Shown: positions 33,045-45,367, numbered from the stretch's first letter. The stretch: 64,000 bases of DNA from Plasmopara viticola (GCA_001695595.3 MBPM02000014.1:930001-994000), one strand, 5' to 3'. Notes: generated by a model not told the origin, from the letters alone. Numbers and translations: made by a program.

Positions 33045-35930
33045 TTAAGGATGGGAATCGCTTAAAGGGAACCCGGCGTATGAATCGCTATGCAAGTACT
33101 CGAACACAATCTTTCGCACGGAGCTTTTGAGCGAGACACCTCGAGTACGGGAAGAAATACCGCACGAATTTTGGTCAAGCCCGTTACTGAACCGATATCC
33201 GTCAAACAATGGCGCCAGAGTCCTAAATCGCGCAGGACAATCCAAGAATGGACCAAGAAGGTGATTTCAAGCAGGCATTATTCGACCAAATCGTCTGCCT
33301 TTTCGGCACCATCATTTTGCGTTAAGAAGCGTTTGGATTGGCGAATTGTGCACAATTATTGTCAGCTAAATCCAGCGAAGATCGTGCCGGTGATACCAAT
33401 GCCGCGTAAGGAAGACACATTTGACGCCGTATCGGGGAGTTAGTGGTTTTCGTGCATGGAACTACTTGGGGTTACTATCAGATTAAATTGCGTAAATCGG
33501 GTATCCCATTTACGGCTTTTTCGACCCTAGATGGTCTATTTGAACATCTAGTCACTCCCGTCGGACTGAATGGAAGTCCGGGTACGTTATTCCAGCTTTC
33601 GCAGGAAGGCTTTCGAGATTTAAGGGAGTTGATGAGAATTTACTTTGACGACATCTACGTGTTCACACAAAGTAAAGGTGTCGCAGACCACGTAACGACC
33701 CGAGACCGTGTACTTAAACGGTGTGAAGATGTCAAGGTGCAAATTCTGCATGGATGAGTTTTCATGCCTAGGAGACTTAATAGGCGTTCAAATAGACCGC
33801 GACAAAGTTAACGTGGTATCAAGACGAAGAAGCAAATGGAGTTCTTCTTAGGCACTACAGCCTATGTCTCAAGGTTTTGCAAAGACTTCGCGCAATTTTC
33901 AGGACCACTCCACGACAGTATTAACAAAAAAATGTCCTCGAGAAGCGATTGAGCCCTCGGACAATCAGCTCCTTCACAGAACTCAAGCGTCGCTTGGCCC
34001 TTCCATTCGAATTCATTTGGTGTACGAATGGGCGCCTCGAATTTTGCGTTAGGAGGAGTCTTGTTCCAAAAAGAGGAAGAGCAAGAGTATCCAATTGCTT
34101 TTACTGGTTGGAAGATAAAGCCAGCCGAATTACACTATCCTGATCGTGAGAGAGAGCTATTTGCAATTTTACATGCGCTAAAAGTATGGTGTTTGTATCT
34201 TTTCGATCGACCATTCACGGTCGCAACGGATAACAAGAATATTGAGATGATCCTGACGCAGAAGACTACAGATCGCAGAGTAGCTCGATGATTTAATGAT
34301 CTTGTTGCACTTCAGCCTGTGTTCGAGTGGGTTTCCGGTGAAAGTAACACAGTGGCTGATGCACTGTCACGCAATCCGAAATCCGAAAGTAAAGCTGCCC
34401 AAGTTAGCTTGCAGGAGCTTCTGGAAGCGACTAAGAGCCGCAACAATCAGGACGCACAAGGTCACAGTTGCTCAATCTGCAAAGACGATATAAGCGCGGA
34501 ATAGAGACCTGCAGTACATCATCAAGAAACCGAAATGGGATAAAGTGCTAACGTACTTTATGCAGGATGGCATTTTGTATTACCAAACTGGCGACTATAA
34601 AATGCCACGACTGTGTGTTCCAGACGACGGAAATCGGAAAAATCGCGTCATCTGTGAGAACTATGATTGTGTACCATATCTTGCAGGATGTATCTGGCCG
34701 TGCGTTTGAAGTACTGCTGGCCACAAATGACGAAGGATCAACAAATGCAAAATGTGTCAGCGCGACAAGGCTAGGCAGACCAAACCCGCCAGGATAATTT
34801 CAGTCCTTGAATATTCCAAGAGGCAGGTAGGTCGACATTTCTATGGAGTTCACCGTGTCTTTATCGGTAACCAAAAGTGGTTTTAATGCCGTCATGGCGA
34901 TTATTGGTCGCTTGACAAACGAACCATGTTCATTGCTGCGAAGACAACAGACGATATTGCAGAAATTGCAAACGTTCACATGAAGTAATATGTGAAGGGC
35001 CATGGTATATCAAAGACCATTGTGTCCGATCGAGACACCCGTTCACACTCAAGTTATGACAAGCAATTGTATCTGCTGTGGAAACGCAACTCAATTTGGC
35101 TTTATCGTTTAGGCCGCACACGGATGAACAAATGTGAAGAACTAACTGTTTTATTGGAGATTGCCTCCGAAGTGTCGTCAACCCAGCACAGAATTATTGG
35201 GATGCTTTTTTGCATCTGGCTGAGATAGCCGATAGTCGACGCGTAAAATCTACAATGCGGATGTCACCGTTCAATGCGGATCTAGGATAATTTTCTTATA
35301 TGTCGGATGATATGGCGTCAGATCTAGAAATTCGTAAGCTGAAAAATCTGCACAAGCGTTTCCACTACATCAAGAAACGAAACTCAAGCGTTTCCACTAC
35401 ATCACGAAACGAAACTCAAGGTCACGCAGGACCAAGCGCATGAAGTACTATCATGACAAGAATAGACTTGTCCAAGACTTCCAAGTTGGCGGTATGGTGC
35501 TATTGAACGGCGATAATTTGGATTGCCGTCATAAGGATTTTGCTCGATCGAAGAAACTCGCGCCAAGATATATCGGCCCATTCCAGATCATAAAAAGAGT
35601 TCCGCGAAATTCTAATGAGTCAAAATTATCGAAGAAATTGAAGCTGCACCCAGTGTTTCACACTTCACTGTTGAAGCCGTATCGCAAGGACCTCAAGCAT
35701 TGGCAAAAGATGAATTAGGTCATGTTGGTCGATGGCTCCGAGAGACACCACCTTGTAGCCGGAATTTAACATCATAAGTCCAAAAAAAACTTACAGTGTA
35801 AAGTTTGGTGGCCTCGTGAAACCAAGAAGGAAGCCATTTGGGAGCCCGTGGAGAATCTAAAGCCGATTTTCGGGCTCATTGACCTCTACTGGGAATTCAA
35901 AAAGATGAACTCTATCTTTTGAAGTAGGCA
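33045..35930 (+). pseudogene. gypsy pol remnant (RT, RNase H, integrase, chromodomain)
   Basis: Recognisable segments, in order: the approach to reverse transcriptase (Asp-Trp-Arg-Ile-Val-His-Asn near 33335), the palm with Tyr-Phe-Asp-Asp at 33641-33652, RNase H (Phe-Ala-Leu-Gly-Gly-Val-Leu-Phe-Gln-Lys near 34040 and Thr-Asp-Asn-Lys near 34220), the Val-Ala-Asp-Ala-Leu-Ser-Arg tail near 34345, integrase pieces from 34510 to 35230, the Pro-Arg-Tyr-Ile-Gly-Pro-Phe region near 35560, and a chromodomain-like Trp-Trp-Pro-Arg-Glu-Thr ... Trp-Glu-Pro-Val-Glu-Asn-Leu near 35800-35860. The reading frame changes at least six times. Confidence 0.88.
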
Positions 35931-35949
35931 TTTTCTTGAATGGAGGTCA

Positions 35950-36354
35950 TGTCACGTGACCGTCGTCACCGACATTTTTTAAGGGAACGGCTTTTACGCA
36001 AAATGCATATACATTAGCACTTTCCATAGGTATAGGCGATCATACCGTTTCCGACCAGAAGACAGCTCCAGATGTCCCATATATGGTAATAAAGACACCT
36101 TATAAATCTCGGGTGTGTGAAAAGACAGATGGAACGAGGCAGAATGGTGAATTTTAGGATGGTGGCAGCAGATGGCTGAGTGCCACCAGTTGGGCTGTAG
36201 CAAGAAAATAAGTCGTAAGAACTCTTCATCTGCTATCACTTCTCAATTTGCTTGAAGCAACAAGCACTCATCCACTTGTACGACTTCATCTCGCCCGCGC
36301 CTCAGCCTCGTCCGACGGCCAAATTCAATCAGCTTTCTCCACGACTGTGTTACA
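35950..36354 (+). repeat. Probable 3' LTR of the gypsy element
   Basis: It begins TGTCACGTGACC shortly after the chromodomain and a weak purine stretch (GAATGGAGG), and ends GTGTTACA immediately before Kazal-related sequence. The length is about 405 bp. No second LTR is in the window, so the ends rest on the TG...CA form and the boundary with the host repeat. Confidence 0.6.
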
Positions 36355-36446
36355 GGTTCGTGTTTGCCTGTGTGCTGCTGCGACGGCTACTCATTCAAGC
36401 TCGATCTCGCTAATTATAGAAATGAAAGCTTTAACTTTTCATATTT
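36355..36446 (+). pseudogene. Kazal third-domain relic, plus strand
   Basis: The plus strand reads Cys-Leu-Pro-Val-Cys-Cys-Cys-Asp-Gly-Tyr, then Leu-Asp-Leu-Ala-Asn-Tyr-Arg-Asn. This aligns with the Tyr-Ser-Pro-Val-Cys-Gly-Ser-Asp-Gly and Leu-Glu-Leu-Ala-Asn-Cys-Lys-Asn parts of domain 3 in the intact gene, with a short internal deletion. The upstream part of the relic was displaced by the gypsy LTR. Confidence 0.68.
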
Positions 36447-36479
36447 GTAAATAAAAACGCTGATTCGTCGCCATCACGA

Positions 36480-39400
36480 ATATTCGCTCATGTTTCTTCA
36501 CTAGGCGCCAGAGAACAAGAGTGGTCTAAGGGTAATAATGGGCCTTCAGGAGCTCTGTTACTACTCCTGATCAACTGACAAGGCATTCTGGTATTGAATA
36601 AAGCTTCAAAGGCATAATTAAAAAACACGGCCACATAAGACAAAGTCGTATGCAGCCGTAAGCTAAGTATACAATTTGCCTTCCTGGCACCTCCAGACAA
36701 CCCGTTTAAGTATGTCTCAGCCAAGGCATAATGCACTAGGAGTACAAGCTCTATGCGTCGGTCGAGGGTCACACTTGTCATACCTTACAGTATGGCCAAA
36801 AGACCGTGATTTATATACGAGGGGCTCGTTTCTTCACGTTACAGATCTCAATTGGTCTCAGGCAGTTCCGTACGGACCTATTCACGGCCTCCACAATTGT
36901 GTATAATAAAAAATAACATACTAAATTACGATATGCTCTTGACCCTACCTGCTTTGGAACTGTACAGACAATCTACTCGAGTATACCCAGAAGATAGACT
37001 TTGCTTGATAATGCGACCTATAATCTTGACGACGGATCAATTATCTGGCATATCAACCGAAGGTTATTCACGGCGTTATAAAGTCTATTTCCTTTGTAAT
37101 AAGCTTACGATCATCCACCACCCACGATCGAAAAATAAATCCCCACACCAAGTTGAAAAACTATTGTTCATGGTCACGTCTTTCCAAAATCGTGAATGAT
37201 TTGGTAAACTTTCTTTCATTTGTAAATGTTGACGATCGATTTCAACGTAATAAGCTTGTAAGATATAATATCGGATTGGCCATTATGCAAATATTTTATT
37301 TTTCCTTTCGCTTTTGTCGTGGAAATTTTGTTGTCGAATTGGGCGGATGCCATCTCATCCCTTTTTCGGCTGATTCTATCCAGCGAGTATTGCACGAAGC
37401 CCAACGAATATTTCTGGTAAATAAACATAGAAGAGCTGGGAGAATAAACTCTATAGGTCTTTACCTCACTCACAAAATTGATCTTCAGGATACTTATGTG
37501 TATATTTCAATATTAATGTATAGCCTGGAGATGTACGAACCCCACCAAACTCACAAACATGCCGTCTCGTACTGCGCAGAATGTCTTTCAGAAGTTGGTT
37601 GACATTTCGTTCTTCTGTGGACAAATTGCCGCTGAGTTAGTCAGGCAGTCACCCAATGACTAAAGCAGCATTTGCCAAAACGCAGCTTAAAGAGGGTCTC
37701 AATTCGACAACATTCTGTCAAGAAAAAAAAAGATCATAGTGCTCGAACATTATAGTCCGCCGCTTTAGTCAGTTTGATCTTAGCAGTAATTGATCGCCGC
37801 AAACACGTTTTCAAAAAGCGCTTAAAAACGATTTTTTTGGGGGGATAATGGAAGAGAGGACTTGATAATTCACCGCCATTGGTAAAAACATAGTATTTGC
37901 GGTAGACACAGCATTATCTGCAAGTGCTTTCTTGGTTGGACGCAAAGGCTTTTCTGAATAGGTACAACCTTAGAGAAATAATGTGGTTGTGGATGCATCT
38001 TTGGTGGCTAAAGCCTTATTTTCGGATTTGGCTTTATTATTGTGAAACGACCCCGCCGACCTGCAGCTTTTTTTACTGCCTGTTCAATCGTCTTTACGAG
38101 GTCGGAAAAAACTTATCACTGTGCTCAGAAGACCCAGCTGTCGATCTAATATAGATTAAAATGGGCTTACATCTTTTAAAATTGAACTTTTAAAATAAAT
38201 CGTCGTATTGCTTTATGCACAGGTCAGCAATGCCGACGGACTCGGACAGCTTCAAAAATCGAAGCAGACATAGCTCGCTTGATCAGGAACAACTTTGCTT
38301 AGTGCCTAGAGATTTTTTGGGGATGAGATATACAAAACTTGACCTGCGACATCCCGATATATAAAATCCCCGAATGCGGACGTTCTTAGTGCAGCTATGC
38401 ATCACTTTTGGTAGGCAATCGGCGCCAAAAAGAGCGCCATATAGGAAGCCAAACTCGCTCTTAATTGAAGTGACCGAAAAAATCAACCTCATCGTCCTGC
38501 TAAGTGTTGAATACGAACCAGCCGATGAGACCAGCCAATTGCACATCAGCACACAATGACCACCATTGACGTAGACAATGAAATGCAGGCAGTTAGTATC
38601 CCGATAAAAAGGTCACGACAAAGAACGAGCGCGCATTTAAAGAAGCAAAATTAAGGCTGCTCTCTTGCATTTGACAAGCTTGGCAAATGTTGTCTTTCTA
38701 ACTGTTTCGGCAAGCAATTGTCCAGACGATCTAACCAAATTACGTGAATAATGTCACGTGCAAAGTTAAGTGAAAAATCTTAGCAGCGTTTTATTATTCT
38801 TTGCCAGGCAAAGGGTGAGATTGGTATTGTAAAGCAAAATGCAACATCATTCTGTCTAACTCTTTACGGCGCTAAAAAGGCACGGATCTGCGTACACCAT
38901 TAGCCTTTCTAAGACGATGTCGATTATCCCGACCTTTTCAATGGCGCTTAAGGATCAGGACCATTATCAGCTGTGAATTTTGGTATACCCGCAGGAACAC
39001 ATCGATTTGCTGACCCCGCGCTCGATCTTGCTAACAAAGCGAGTACGGGTGACAAAAACACGAAAGCGTATGTCGACAAATCAGCTTTCCAGGCTAAGCG
39101 GCCGGCCGTAAGCGGAGTTTTTTTTTAAGGAAAAGCGATTTTTTAAGCAAGTTTGGTTACCTTGCGATAAGACGCGTATCAGTCAATTCAAGGTGAAAAT
39201 AGAAAACATTTCTTAATAAGCCGTCCTCTTCTACAGAAAAGATAGGGTCGTTACAATAAAGTTGCGGCCTAACAGCCTGAGTCGTTTTAAAAAGAAATCT
39301 CGAATGTATACATCTGGTCGTGCTAAAGCATAGAGAAGACGCAAGGCCGTGGCAGAAATAACTTTCTCTGGCACTTCTCTGCCGCAAAGGTTAGCTGCAT

Positions 39401-39620
39401 TTTAAAGTGATAACCTTAAAAAAAGAAGAAGCATATTTATAGTTCTAAAGATCCTTTTTCTGATGTGGCGCAATCTATCTGCTGCGCTAAAGCTACTAGA
39501 AGGGCTTCGGCAAGACTGCTCGAGAAAAATCTAATCTGTAAGATGAAGCAACGAGCGCATCGTACTTTGGCCGGATTTTTTGGGCCCGCGTTAGGAACAA
39601 GCCTCGGATGGATCATCTTA
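36480..39620. repeat. Diverged long repeat unit, third copy
   Basis: Collinear with the second half of the tandem duplication (36480-37620 with about 51180-52450) and with 4640-5930 over 38200-39400. The block 39490-39620 matches 24750-24880. Similarity ends at about 39625, where copia sequence starts. No intact gene is present. Confidence 0.62.
37765..37825 (-). pseudogene. Relic of a Kazal signal-peptide region
   Basis: On the minus strand AAGCGCTTTTTGAAAACGTG is followed by TTTGCGGCGATCAATTAC. This matches the MKRFFSIVFAAT-coding segment of the pseudogene at 30240-30760 apart from a one-base deletion and a lost ATG. Nothing downstream of it is recognisably Kazal. Confidence 0.55.
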
Positions 39621-39628
39621 GGGTGGTT

Positions 39629-41850
39629 GGGTCTCAAGGATATGCTCACGTTGATCAAGTGAAGAGGACGAAGCCCGAAGCCAAAAGCTTTAAGTGCATG
39701 TTCCTTGTTTATGCGAAAGACACCAATAGATACCGAGTTTACGATTTGGAGAAAGACAAGATGTCAGTCGATTGGTAAAGCTGGACGAGCGTGAAGTGGG
39801 CGGCATTTATGAGACGCACCCGCCCAATCAAATAAAAGTGATACACGTAACAAAAAGAACATGAAAGTGCAGTGTCCGGGCCGACAGCACACCAACAAGA
39901 TCGAATTATACCTATGCAGTCTGAAGAAGAAGATGAAATTCCAGATGTTTCAATGAATGATGAGGTGTTCGACACAAGTTAGTCGAATGTCGAGATGCTT
40001 CGATTACCGACCTCAGTGCACTCTGAACTGACAAAGTATAGAACTCCTACACTGGATGCGCAGGAAGATCGATTGATATTTCGACCACAAGTGGACCGTT
40101 CAAGGCGTACACATGGATCGATGTTGTTGTTGGAGAACGGATCAGATGCCGATGAAAGTCTGGAAGGAAGCGATGGACCACCATCTTCAAAGCGTGCAAG
40201 GATTGATGAAGAAGACCTTATAGCTGAAGCTTTTCTCGTTGACGCTGTGAGTGTTGGTGAAGAATCAGACTTGCCCACCACGTATGCGCAGGCAATGTCT
40301 AGTGACGAGGCAGAACAGTGGCGACAAGCGATAGACGCCGAATTATAGTCACATCACCAAAACAAAACATGGACACTCGTTCCACGAGAATCAATTGGAC
40401 GTACGATTGGATGCCGCTGGGTCTTTGCTAAGAAGCGTGATCAGAATGGATGTGTTATGCGCTACAAAGCACGATTGGTGGCTAAAGGATTTAAGCAGAA
40501 AAAGGCCTGGATTTCTCTCAGACTCACTCTCCAGTGGCCAACATGAACTCAATTCGAGTTGAACTCGCAGTGTGTGCGGTATAAGGCTAGAGAATGGAAC
40601 AGCTAGACGTCGACACCGCCTTTCTCAACAGTGTGCTGTCGGATCGTGCTCACATGGAAGTGCTGATTGGTGTTATGGGAGCTTAAGGACTTGCGTGTCA
40701 GATGAACTAAGCTATATATGGACTTAAGCAAGCTGCAAGCGCTTGGAACAAGACGATCGACCACGTCTTCAAGAAGAACGATTGTAAAAGTTATGAAGCA
40801 GATCAATGCGTCTACGTGAAGAAAGTGAAAGAAGGTTTTGTGTACGTAAATCTTTATGTCGATGATATGATATTTGCAGCCAAGATGAGAGCCGAGATTC
40901 TAGAGGTCAAGGGGATGCCAAAAGGTATTTTCAATAAGAAGGATATTGGTATGGCGAAGTTCATCTTAGGCATGGAGATCGACCACGACATGACAGCTTC
41001 CACACTGATGATCAACCAAACACGCTACATTAGCGACGTGGCTGAGCGATTTGGACAGAAAAACATCAAGAACGTCGACAATCCGTGAAAGTCCGGTCTC
41101 AAGCTGTCAACATCACAGTCACCAAGTACAGAAGCTGAGCGTTCATAGATCGGTCAAGACCATACCGCTCACTAATTGGATGTCTGCGATATGTTACAAC
41201 TTGCACTCGGCCGGACGTTGCATACATCGTGACACAACTGTCTCGATTTCTCGAGAATCCGGGGTAACCACATTGGAACGCCGCAATTCGTGAATTGCGA
41301 TACTTAAATCCGACACGCTATCATGGAATCGTTCACCAAAGAGGGACGGGAAAGGTGATTGTTGAAGCTTTAACGGATGCTGACTGGGGTAGCAACACCG
41401 ATGGCAGACGGTCTGCCTCAGTGTGCTGATCAACATTGGAAAAGCTTCGGTTGTGTTCAAGTCCAAGTATCAGAGAACCGTCAGACCAAGTTCCGCAGAA
41501 GCAGAGTATATGGCGCTAAGCTTGTGCACACAAAAAGTACTTTGGGCGTGCGCAATACTCAAAAACATGGGTCAAGAACAAGTGGGAGGCACGCAAATAT
41601 GGGAAGAAAATTAAGGTGCAATAGGTTTAACAAACAACGCGGGCTACCACGCACGTACAAAGCACGTGGACATTAGACATCACTTTATTCGGGAGAACGT
41701 TCAGCATGGATAACTCAAGATTGGCTACATTGATACGAAGAGTCAGCTTGCAGGTATGCTGACCAATGCGATTGGAACCAAGATGCTGAAGTATCTGCGC
41801 GAAGCCTCCAAAATCAAGACCAAGTCAGCAACAAAGGACACACAGCATTA
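39629..41850 (+). pseudogene. copia pol remnant (integrase end, RT, RNase H)
   Basis: It starts within the integrase C-terminal core (Gly-Ser-Gln-Gly-Tyr-Ala-His-Val, then Lys-Cys-Met-Phe-Leu-Val-Tyr). Reverse transcriptase spans about 40330-41090, with Trp-Arg-Gln-Ala-Ile-Asp-Ala near its start and the copia hallmark Tyr-Val-Asp-Asp at about 40855-40866. RNase H includes Ser-Ser-Ala-Glu-Ala-Glu-Tyr near 41495. Several stops and frame changes (for example near 39777, 40346 and 41086) disable it. Confidence 0.88.
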
Positions 41851-41864
41851 GCGGTGAGTGGAAG

Positions 41865-42010
41865 TGTTAAAATTACACCGCTGAATGCATATTGAGCAGG
41901 TAGATGGCTTCACAGTAATTACAAGTACGTCACAGTTGGTAATCACATATGGTAGTCGTTCATTGGTCAAGATAAATATATTCACTTCGGTTTTTGCCAT
42001 CTTCATAACA
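41865..42010 (+). repeat. copia 3' LTR (146 bp)
   Basis: It begins TGTTAAAATTACA and ends TCTTCATAACA. It is the reverse complement, with few differences, of 45222-45367, and both are 146 bp long. The following five bases are ATATT. This is a very short LTR. Confidence 0.88.
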
Positions 42011-43340
42011 ATATTTCCAAGTTCTAAAGGGATTGCTTGAGATTTAACAAAGCACTGATAGTTTATGCAGTATAGACACATATTTCGGTGTTGGCATCCA
42101 CTTTAATTGTGTTTATAGTGTAAGTAATCTTTTTAGTCGAGCTTAAGCAACCGACTGGTCTCCTCTACAAAATATGTATGTTGTCAAATGTCCAAGCGAA
42201 CCCCATATTGATCAAAAAAACCAAAAGTTAAGACTTCACCACGGCGTTTGTTAGCCAGTATGACACCACTATTTACTCTCATAGCATGCTGTTAGGTGTA
42301 GTGATTGTCTAAAGGTACATATCAAGCCTTTGCATTCAGCTTTGACACTGAATCCGATGCAGTGTGCAACGTCCACTCAGACATGTTGAGCAACAAATCC
42401 TTTTCTGAAATGAGTTGAGAGCAATTGCCGTTGAACTGCTCAGCCAATAACGAGCACAAGCTAGGCGGAACTTTAGTCACTATCCATTGACAAATTACGG
42501 TGAAAATCAAAAAGATTTTAACTCCCACGACGTGCCATTATTTATATCCTGAAGAAGACACGAATGATCTCACACTGCTTCCGTAGCAGTAGTCATTGTT
42601 TGGTGACACAGTACTTCGAACCTCAATTCAAATTCTAGAGGAGCTTCGATGGTAAGGTCTGGACTACACATCAGAGACTTTGCTTAATTAAAGAAAGTAG
42701 CGAATCTATGGGACTAGTGACGATTTACATATCGCACGCTGTCTTCGAAGCTAATATAAGATGTCTTCGTAAGAACAAGGGGCGATTCTGTAGCCTCGAG
42801 AAAGGTCTCTTGCTTCAAAATCACTACCGTTTTAACCTTTTAAATCAGCCAAGAGCTTTCAAAATTTCGGATTTAACAAGAATCTATAGCTAAAATAATG
42901 CATTTAATGGAAGCGTACTTGCCGTGGTGCAACGACCAGCTAAATTGTCAATTATATCTGCGAATGACGTCTTTCTGTCAACCACGGAGTCATTCGCGAG
43001 ATCAAGGGATAGAACGCGCGTCGCATGATAAGTTTTTTAGAAACTGATTATTGTTATCCGCTGTCGGTGGTACTTTCTTACCTAGTTGTGAATCTTTGTT
43101 ACCTACCGTCTCTTGCGGGATTGTGTCACACTTTTGCGGACAGTTTAGAACACCCTTGTGCTTTCTGCAATATTGGGGAGCGTATTTAAGAATTAAGTGA
43201 GCCTTTAAAGTATTAAGATTCATTAATACCAACCAAACCGGAAAGGTCTCTTACATCTGTGAGCTAGACGCAGACTTTTTACATAAACTAAATGTCTCGG
43301 CCTAAAAATAAGGCTAAGATAGTCGTAAGGTACGTCAACT
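42011..43340. other. Segment between the two copia halves
   Basis: Begins with the target-site copy ATATT. No repeat partner was found in the window. Minus-strand frames of 68 and 76 codons (42322-42528 and 43002-43232) exist. The first has a hydrophobic N-terminus (MGVKIFLIFTVICQWIV) that could be a signal peptide, but nothing else supports either as a gene. Under the inversion model this is original flanking DNA that was flipped together with the 3' half of the element. Confidence 0.5.
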
Positions 43341-45173
43341 TTATGCGTAGGCCTTCAGTACATATGGGGTGGTGTTTAAGTGCATTGTATAAGGAAAGCG
43401 GTTGATCAGGTCCACCGCAGTGCTTACTGCCTCTGCCCACCAACATGTCGGAACACACTTGTTGTGTAGCATGCTCCGTGCCTTTTCATTATCGTGCGGT
43501 TCATTCGTTCTGCAATTCCGTTTTGTTGTGGCCTGCATGGTACTGAACGCTGATGTATGGTGTTGTTTTTCTGACGTAAATCCGTAATTGTCCTGTTGAC
43601 AAAATCCGTTCCGTTGTCCGAACGCAGGCACTTGATACGGGTTCCCCATTGATTCTCATGCAGGGCTTTGAGCATCTTGATTTTGTCGGCAACATCACTC
43701 TTCTTTGCCAGAAAGTAGGCCACCACGTATCCACAAAAGTCAAAATGTAATTATCAGATCCTTTTGAAAGTGTCTTCATGGGTCCCATCACGTCTGTGCG
43801 AACTTATTCCAATACACGTGATGTCTTTGTCATAGAGCGTACTGGAAAGGCTTCGATCGTCTGCTTGCCCTACATGCATCCACCACACAGGGACTTGATA
43901 CCTTGTTTTAGCGCAAAAATACTTTCTGTAGATCGCATAGTCTTCACTAAAACGGCTCAGTTTGAAAATTTCATACGAGCGTGCCATAACTCCCACTGAC
44001 TATCAGATCCCGAGGTTTGCACCGATCGTGCCTCCTCTTGCTGACAATTCGGTGTGTAAGCTTTCCCATTTCTTGTCCTAGTTGCCAAAGCTTCGTTCTT
44101 GTCCCAAATGATGCACGAAGCACGCTGAAACTCCTCACTTAGTCCACGTTCGGCAAGCTTTCCCATCGACAGTAGACGTCTGTCAAGTCCATGGATTAGC
44201 AGCACTTCCATCATCGATATGCGTCTTCCATCTAAGCCGATAAGCTTCACCGTTCAAGCTCCTTCGACGCGAAACTTCCTGCCGTCTACAATTGTTACCT
44301 TGACGTTGGCTTTAAGTTGATTGAAGTCGATCAAGTCACTTCGGTGAGGGGTCATGTGTGACGTCGCACCACTGTCGATCAGCCAGCTTACTGATTGCTC
44401 ATCCCCCACAGCAAACACTGCATCATTACCGCTAGAACGGTTTCTGAAACGGCTCTCAGCAGCCGGGCAGTCCCGTTTCATGAGACCAGTCTGGTCACAA
44501 CTGAAGTATTTTCCCCGAAAACGACCGCCCTAGCGTGGCGCGCAACTCTTGCGGCCACTTTCTAGTCTGCCCTTGATCCGTCCATCATGTCTGTGGCTCA
44601 ACAAGCTTTCTCACTTGCTTCCTTCTTCTGTTGTCTGTCTGACCCCTTCAACAGCTTCTCCTTGACTTCGATCAGAGTAATGTTCTTGGCATTCTCCACG
44701 ATAGAAGGTATTATTTCATATACCGCCGGCAAGCTGCTCAGAAGCACCACTAGCTATCTTGATTCTACCACCGACTCTCCCGTCGTCTGGAGTCCCACGA
44801 CCAGCTCATCGAACGCGTTTAGATGTTTCACCATGCGAGTGCCACTCTCCATCTTAAACTCATGAAGGCGCCGTGTCATCGTGACACGGTTGTGTAGGGT
44901 GGAACGATGGCAGAAATCGCGAAGCGTTCCTCATGCCTTCAAGGCACGAGTAGCAGACCGTATCTTGGTCTGGTGTTGAATCTCGACGCCCTGGACAATC
45001 ATACCCAATGCCTTGGCGTCATTCACGAGCCACGTCTCCGTTATTTCGCTCTCGTCCTTCGTGCCCATAATGTGCCCCAGAAGCCCTTTTCTTGCGAGGG
45101 CCATCCTCATGTTGAGCTCTCAATGGTAGTAGTTACCATCTCCTAGGAGGACTTCGGTGCGCTTGAAAGTCAT
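43341..45173 (-). pseudogene. copia gag-protease-integrase remnant
   Basis: Gag starts at an ATG at 45173 (Met-Thr-Phe-Lys-Arg) and soon meets a TGA where a tryptophan is expected. The zinc knuckle near 44490 is degenerate: the first cysteine is Tyr and the histidine is Leu. The protease keeps Leu-Ile-Asp-Ser-Gly-Ala-Thr-Ser-His near 44376. Integrase has Leu-Trp-His-Ala-Arg near 43980, the Arg-Ser-Asp-Asn-Gly-Thr-Asp-Phe catalytic block near 43620 and Gln-Asn-Gly-Ile-Ala-Glu-Arg near 43530. It ends after Asn-Thr-Thr-Pro-Tyr. Multiple frameshifts are present. Confidence 0.88.
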
Positions 45174-45221
45174 TGCGGTAAAGGTGTGGTGGAGCGCGGC
45201 TGTTGTTTGCGGCTATTGACC

Positions 45222-45367
45222 TGTTCAGAAGATGGCAAACACCGAAGTGAATATATTTATCTTGATCAATGAACGACTACCATATGTGATTACCAACTGT
45301 GACATACTTGTAAATACTGTGAAGCCTACCACCTGTTCAACATGGATTCAGCGTTGTAATTTTAACA
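45222..45367 (-). repeat. copia 5' LTR (146 bp)
   Basis: Minus-strand start TGTTAAAATTACA, end TCTTCTGAACA. It nearly matches 41865-42010 in the opposite orientation. The sequence just inside (GGTCAATAGCCGC on the minus strand) would be the primer-binding region, but I cannot assign a tRNA. Confidence 0.85.

Larger units (their letters stand above)
32990..36354 (+). mobile_element. Decayed Ty3/gypsy retrotransposon with chromodomain
   Basis: The order of parts is reverse transcriptase, RNase H, integrase, chromodomain and 3' LTR, the order of Ty3/gypsy chromovirus-type elements. The 5' LTR, gag and protease are not present. Many frameshifts and stops make it inactive. The 3' LTR ends directly against a Kazal third-domain relic, so the element probably inserted into a Kazal pseudogene. 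Confidence 0.88.
39629..42010 (+). mobile_element. Ty1/copia element, 3' half
   Basis: Contains the end of integrase, the linker, reverse transcriptase, RNase H and the 3' LTR of a copia element, all on the plus strand. It is followed by ATATT (42011-42015). The 5' half of what is probably the same element lies at 43341-45367 on the other strand; together they make one complete element without overlap. Confidence 0.9.
43341..45367 (-). mobile_element. Ty1/copia element, 5' half (inverted)
   Basis: On the minus strand: a 146-bp LTR, gag, a zinc-knuckle remnant, the protease and most of integrase. It stops inside integrase, just where the plus-strand half at 39629 resumes. The five bases before the LTR on the minus strand are ATATT, identical to those after the 3' LTR. 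Confidence 0.9.

Noticed and set aside
42322..42528. 68-codon minus-strand frame with a signal-peptide-like start
   Set aside because: It has a hydrophobic N-terminus but no cysteine pattern, RxLR or other effector motif, no repeat copy for comparison and no initiator-like motif. Random AT-rich DNA gives such frames.
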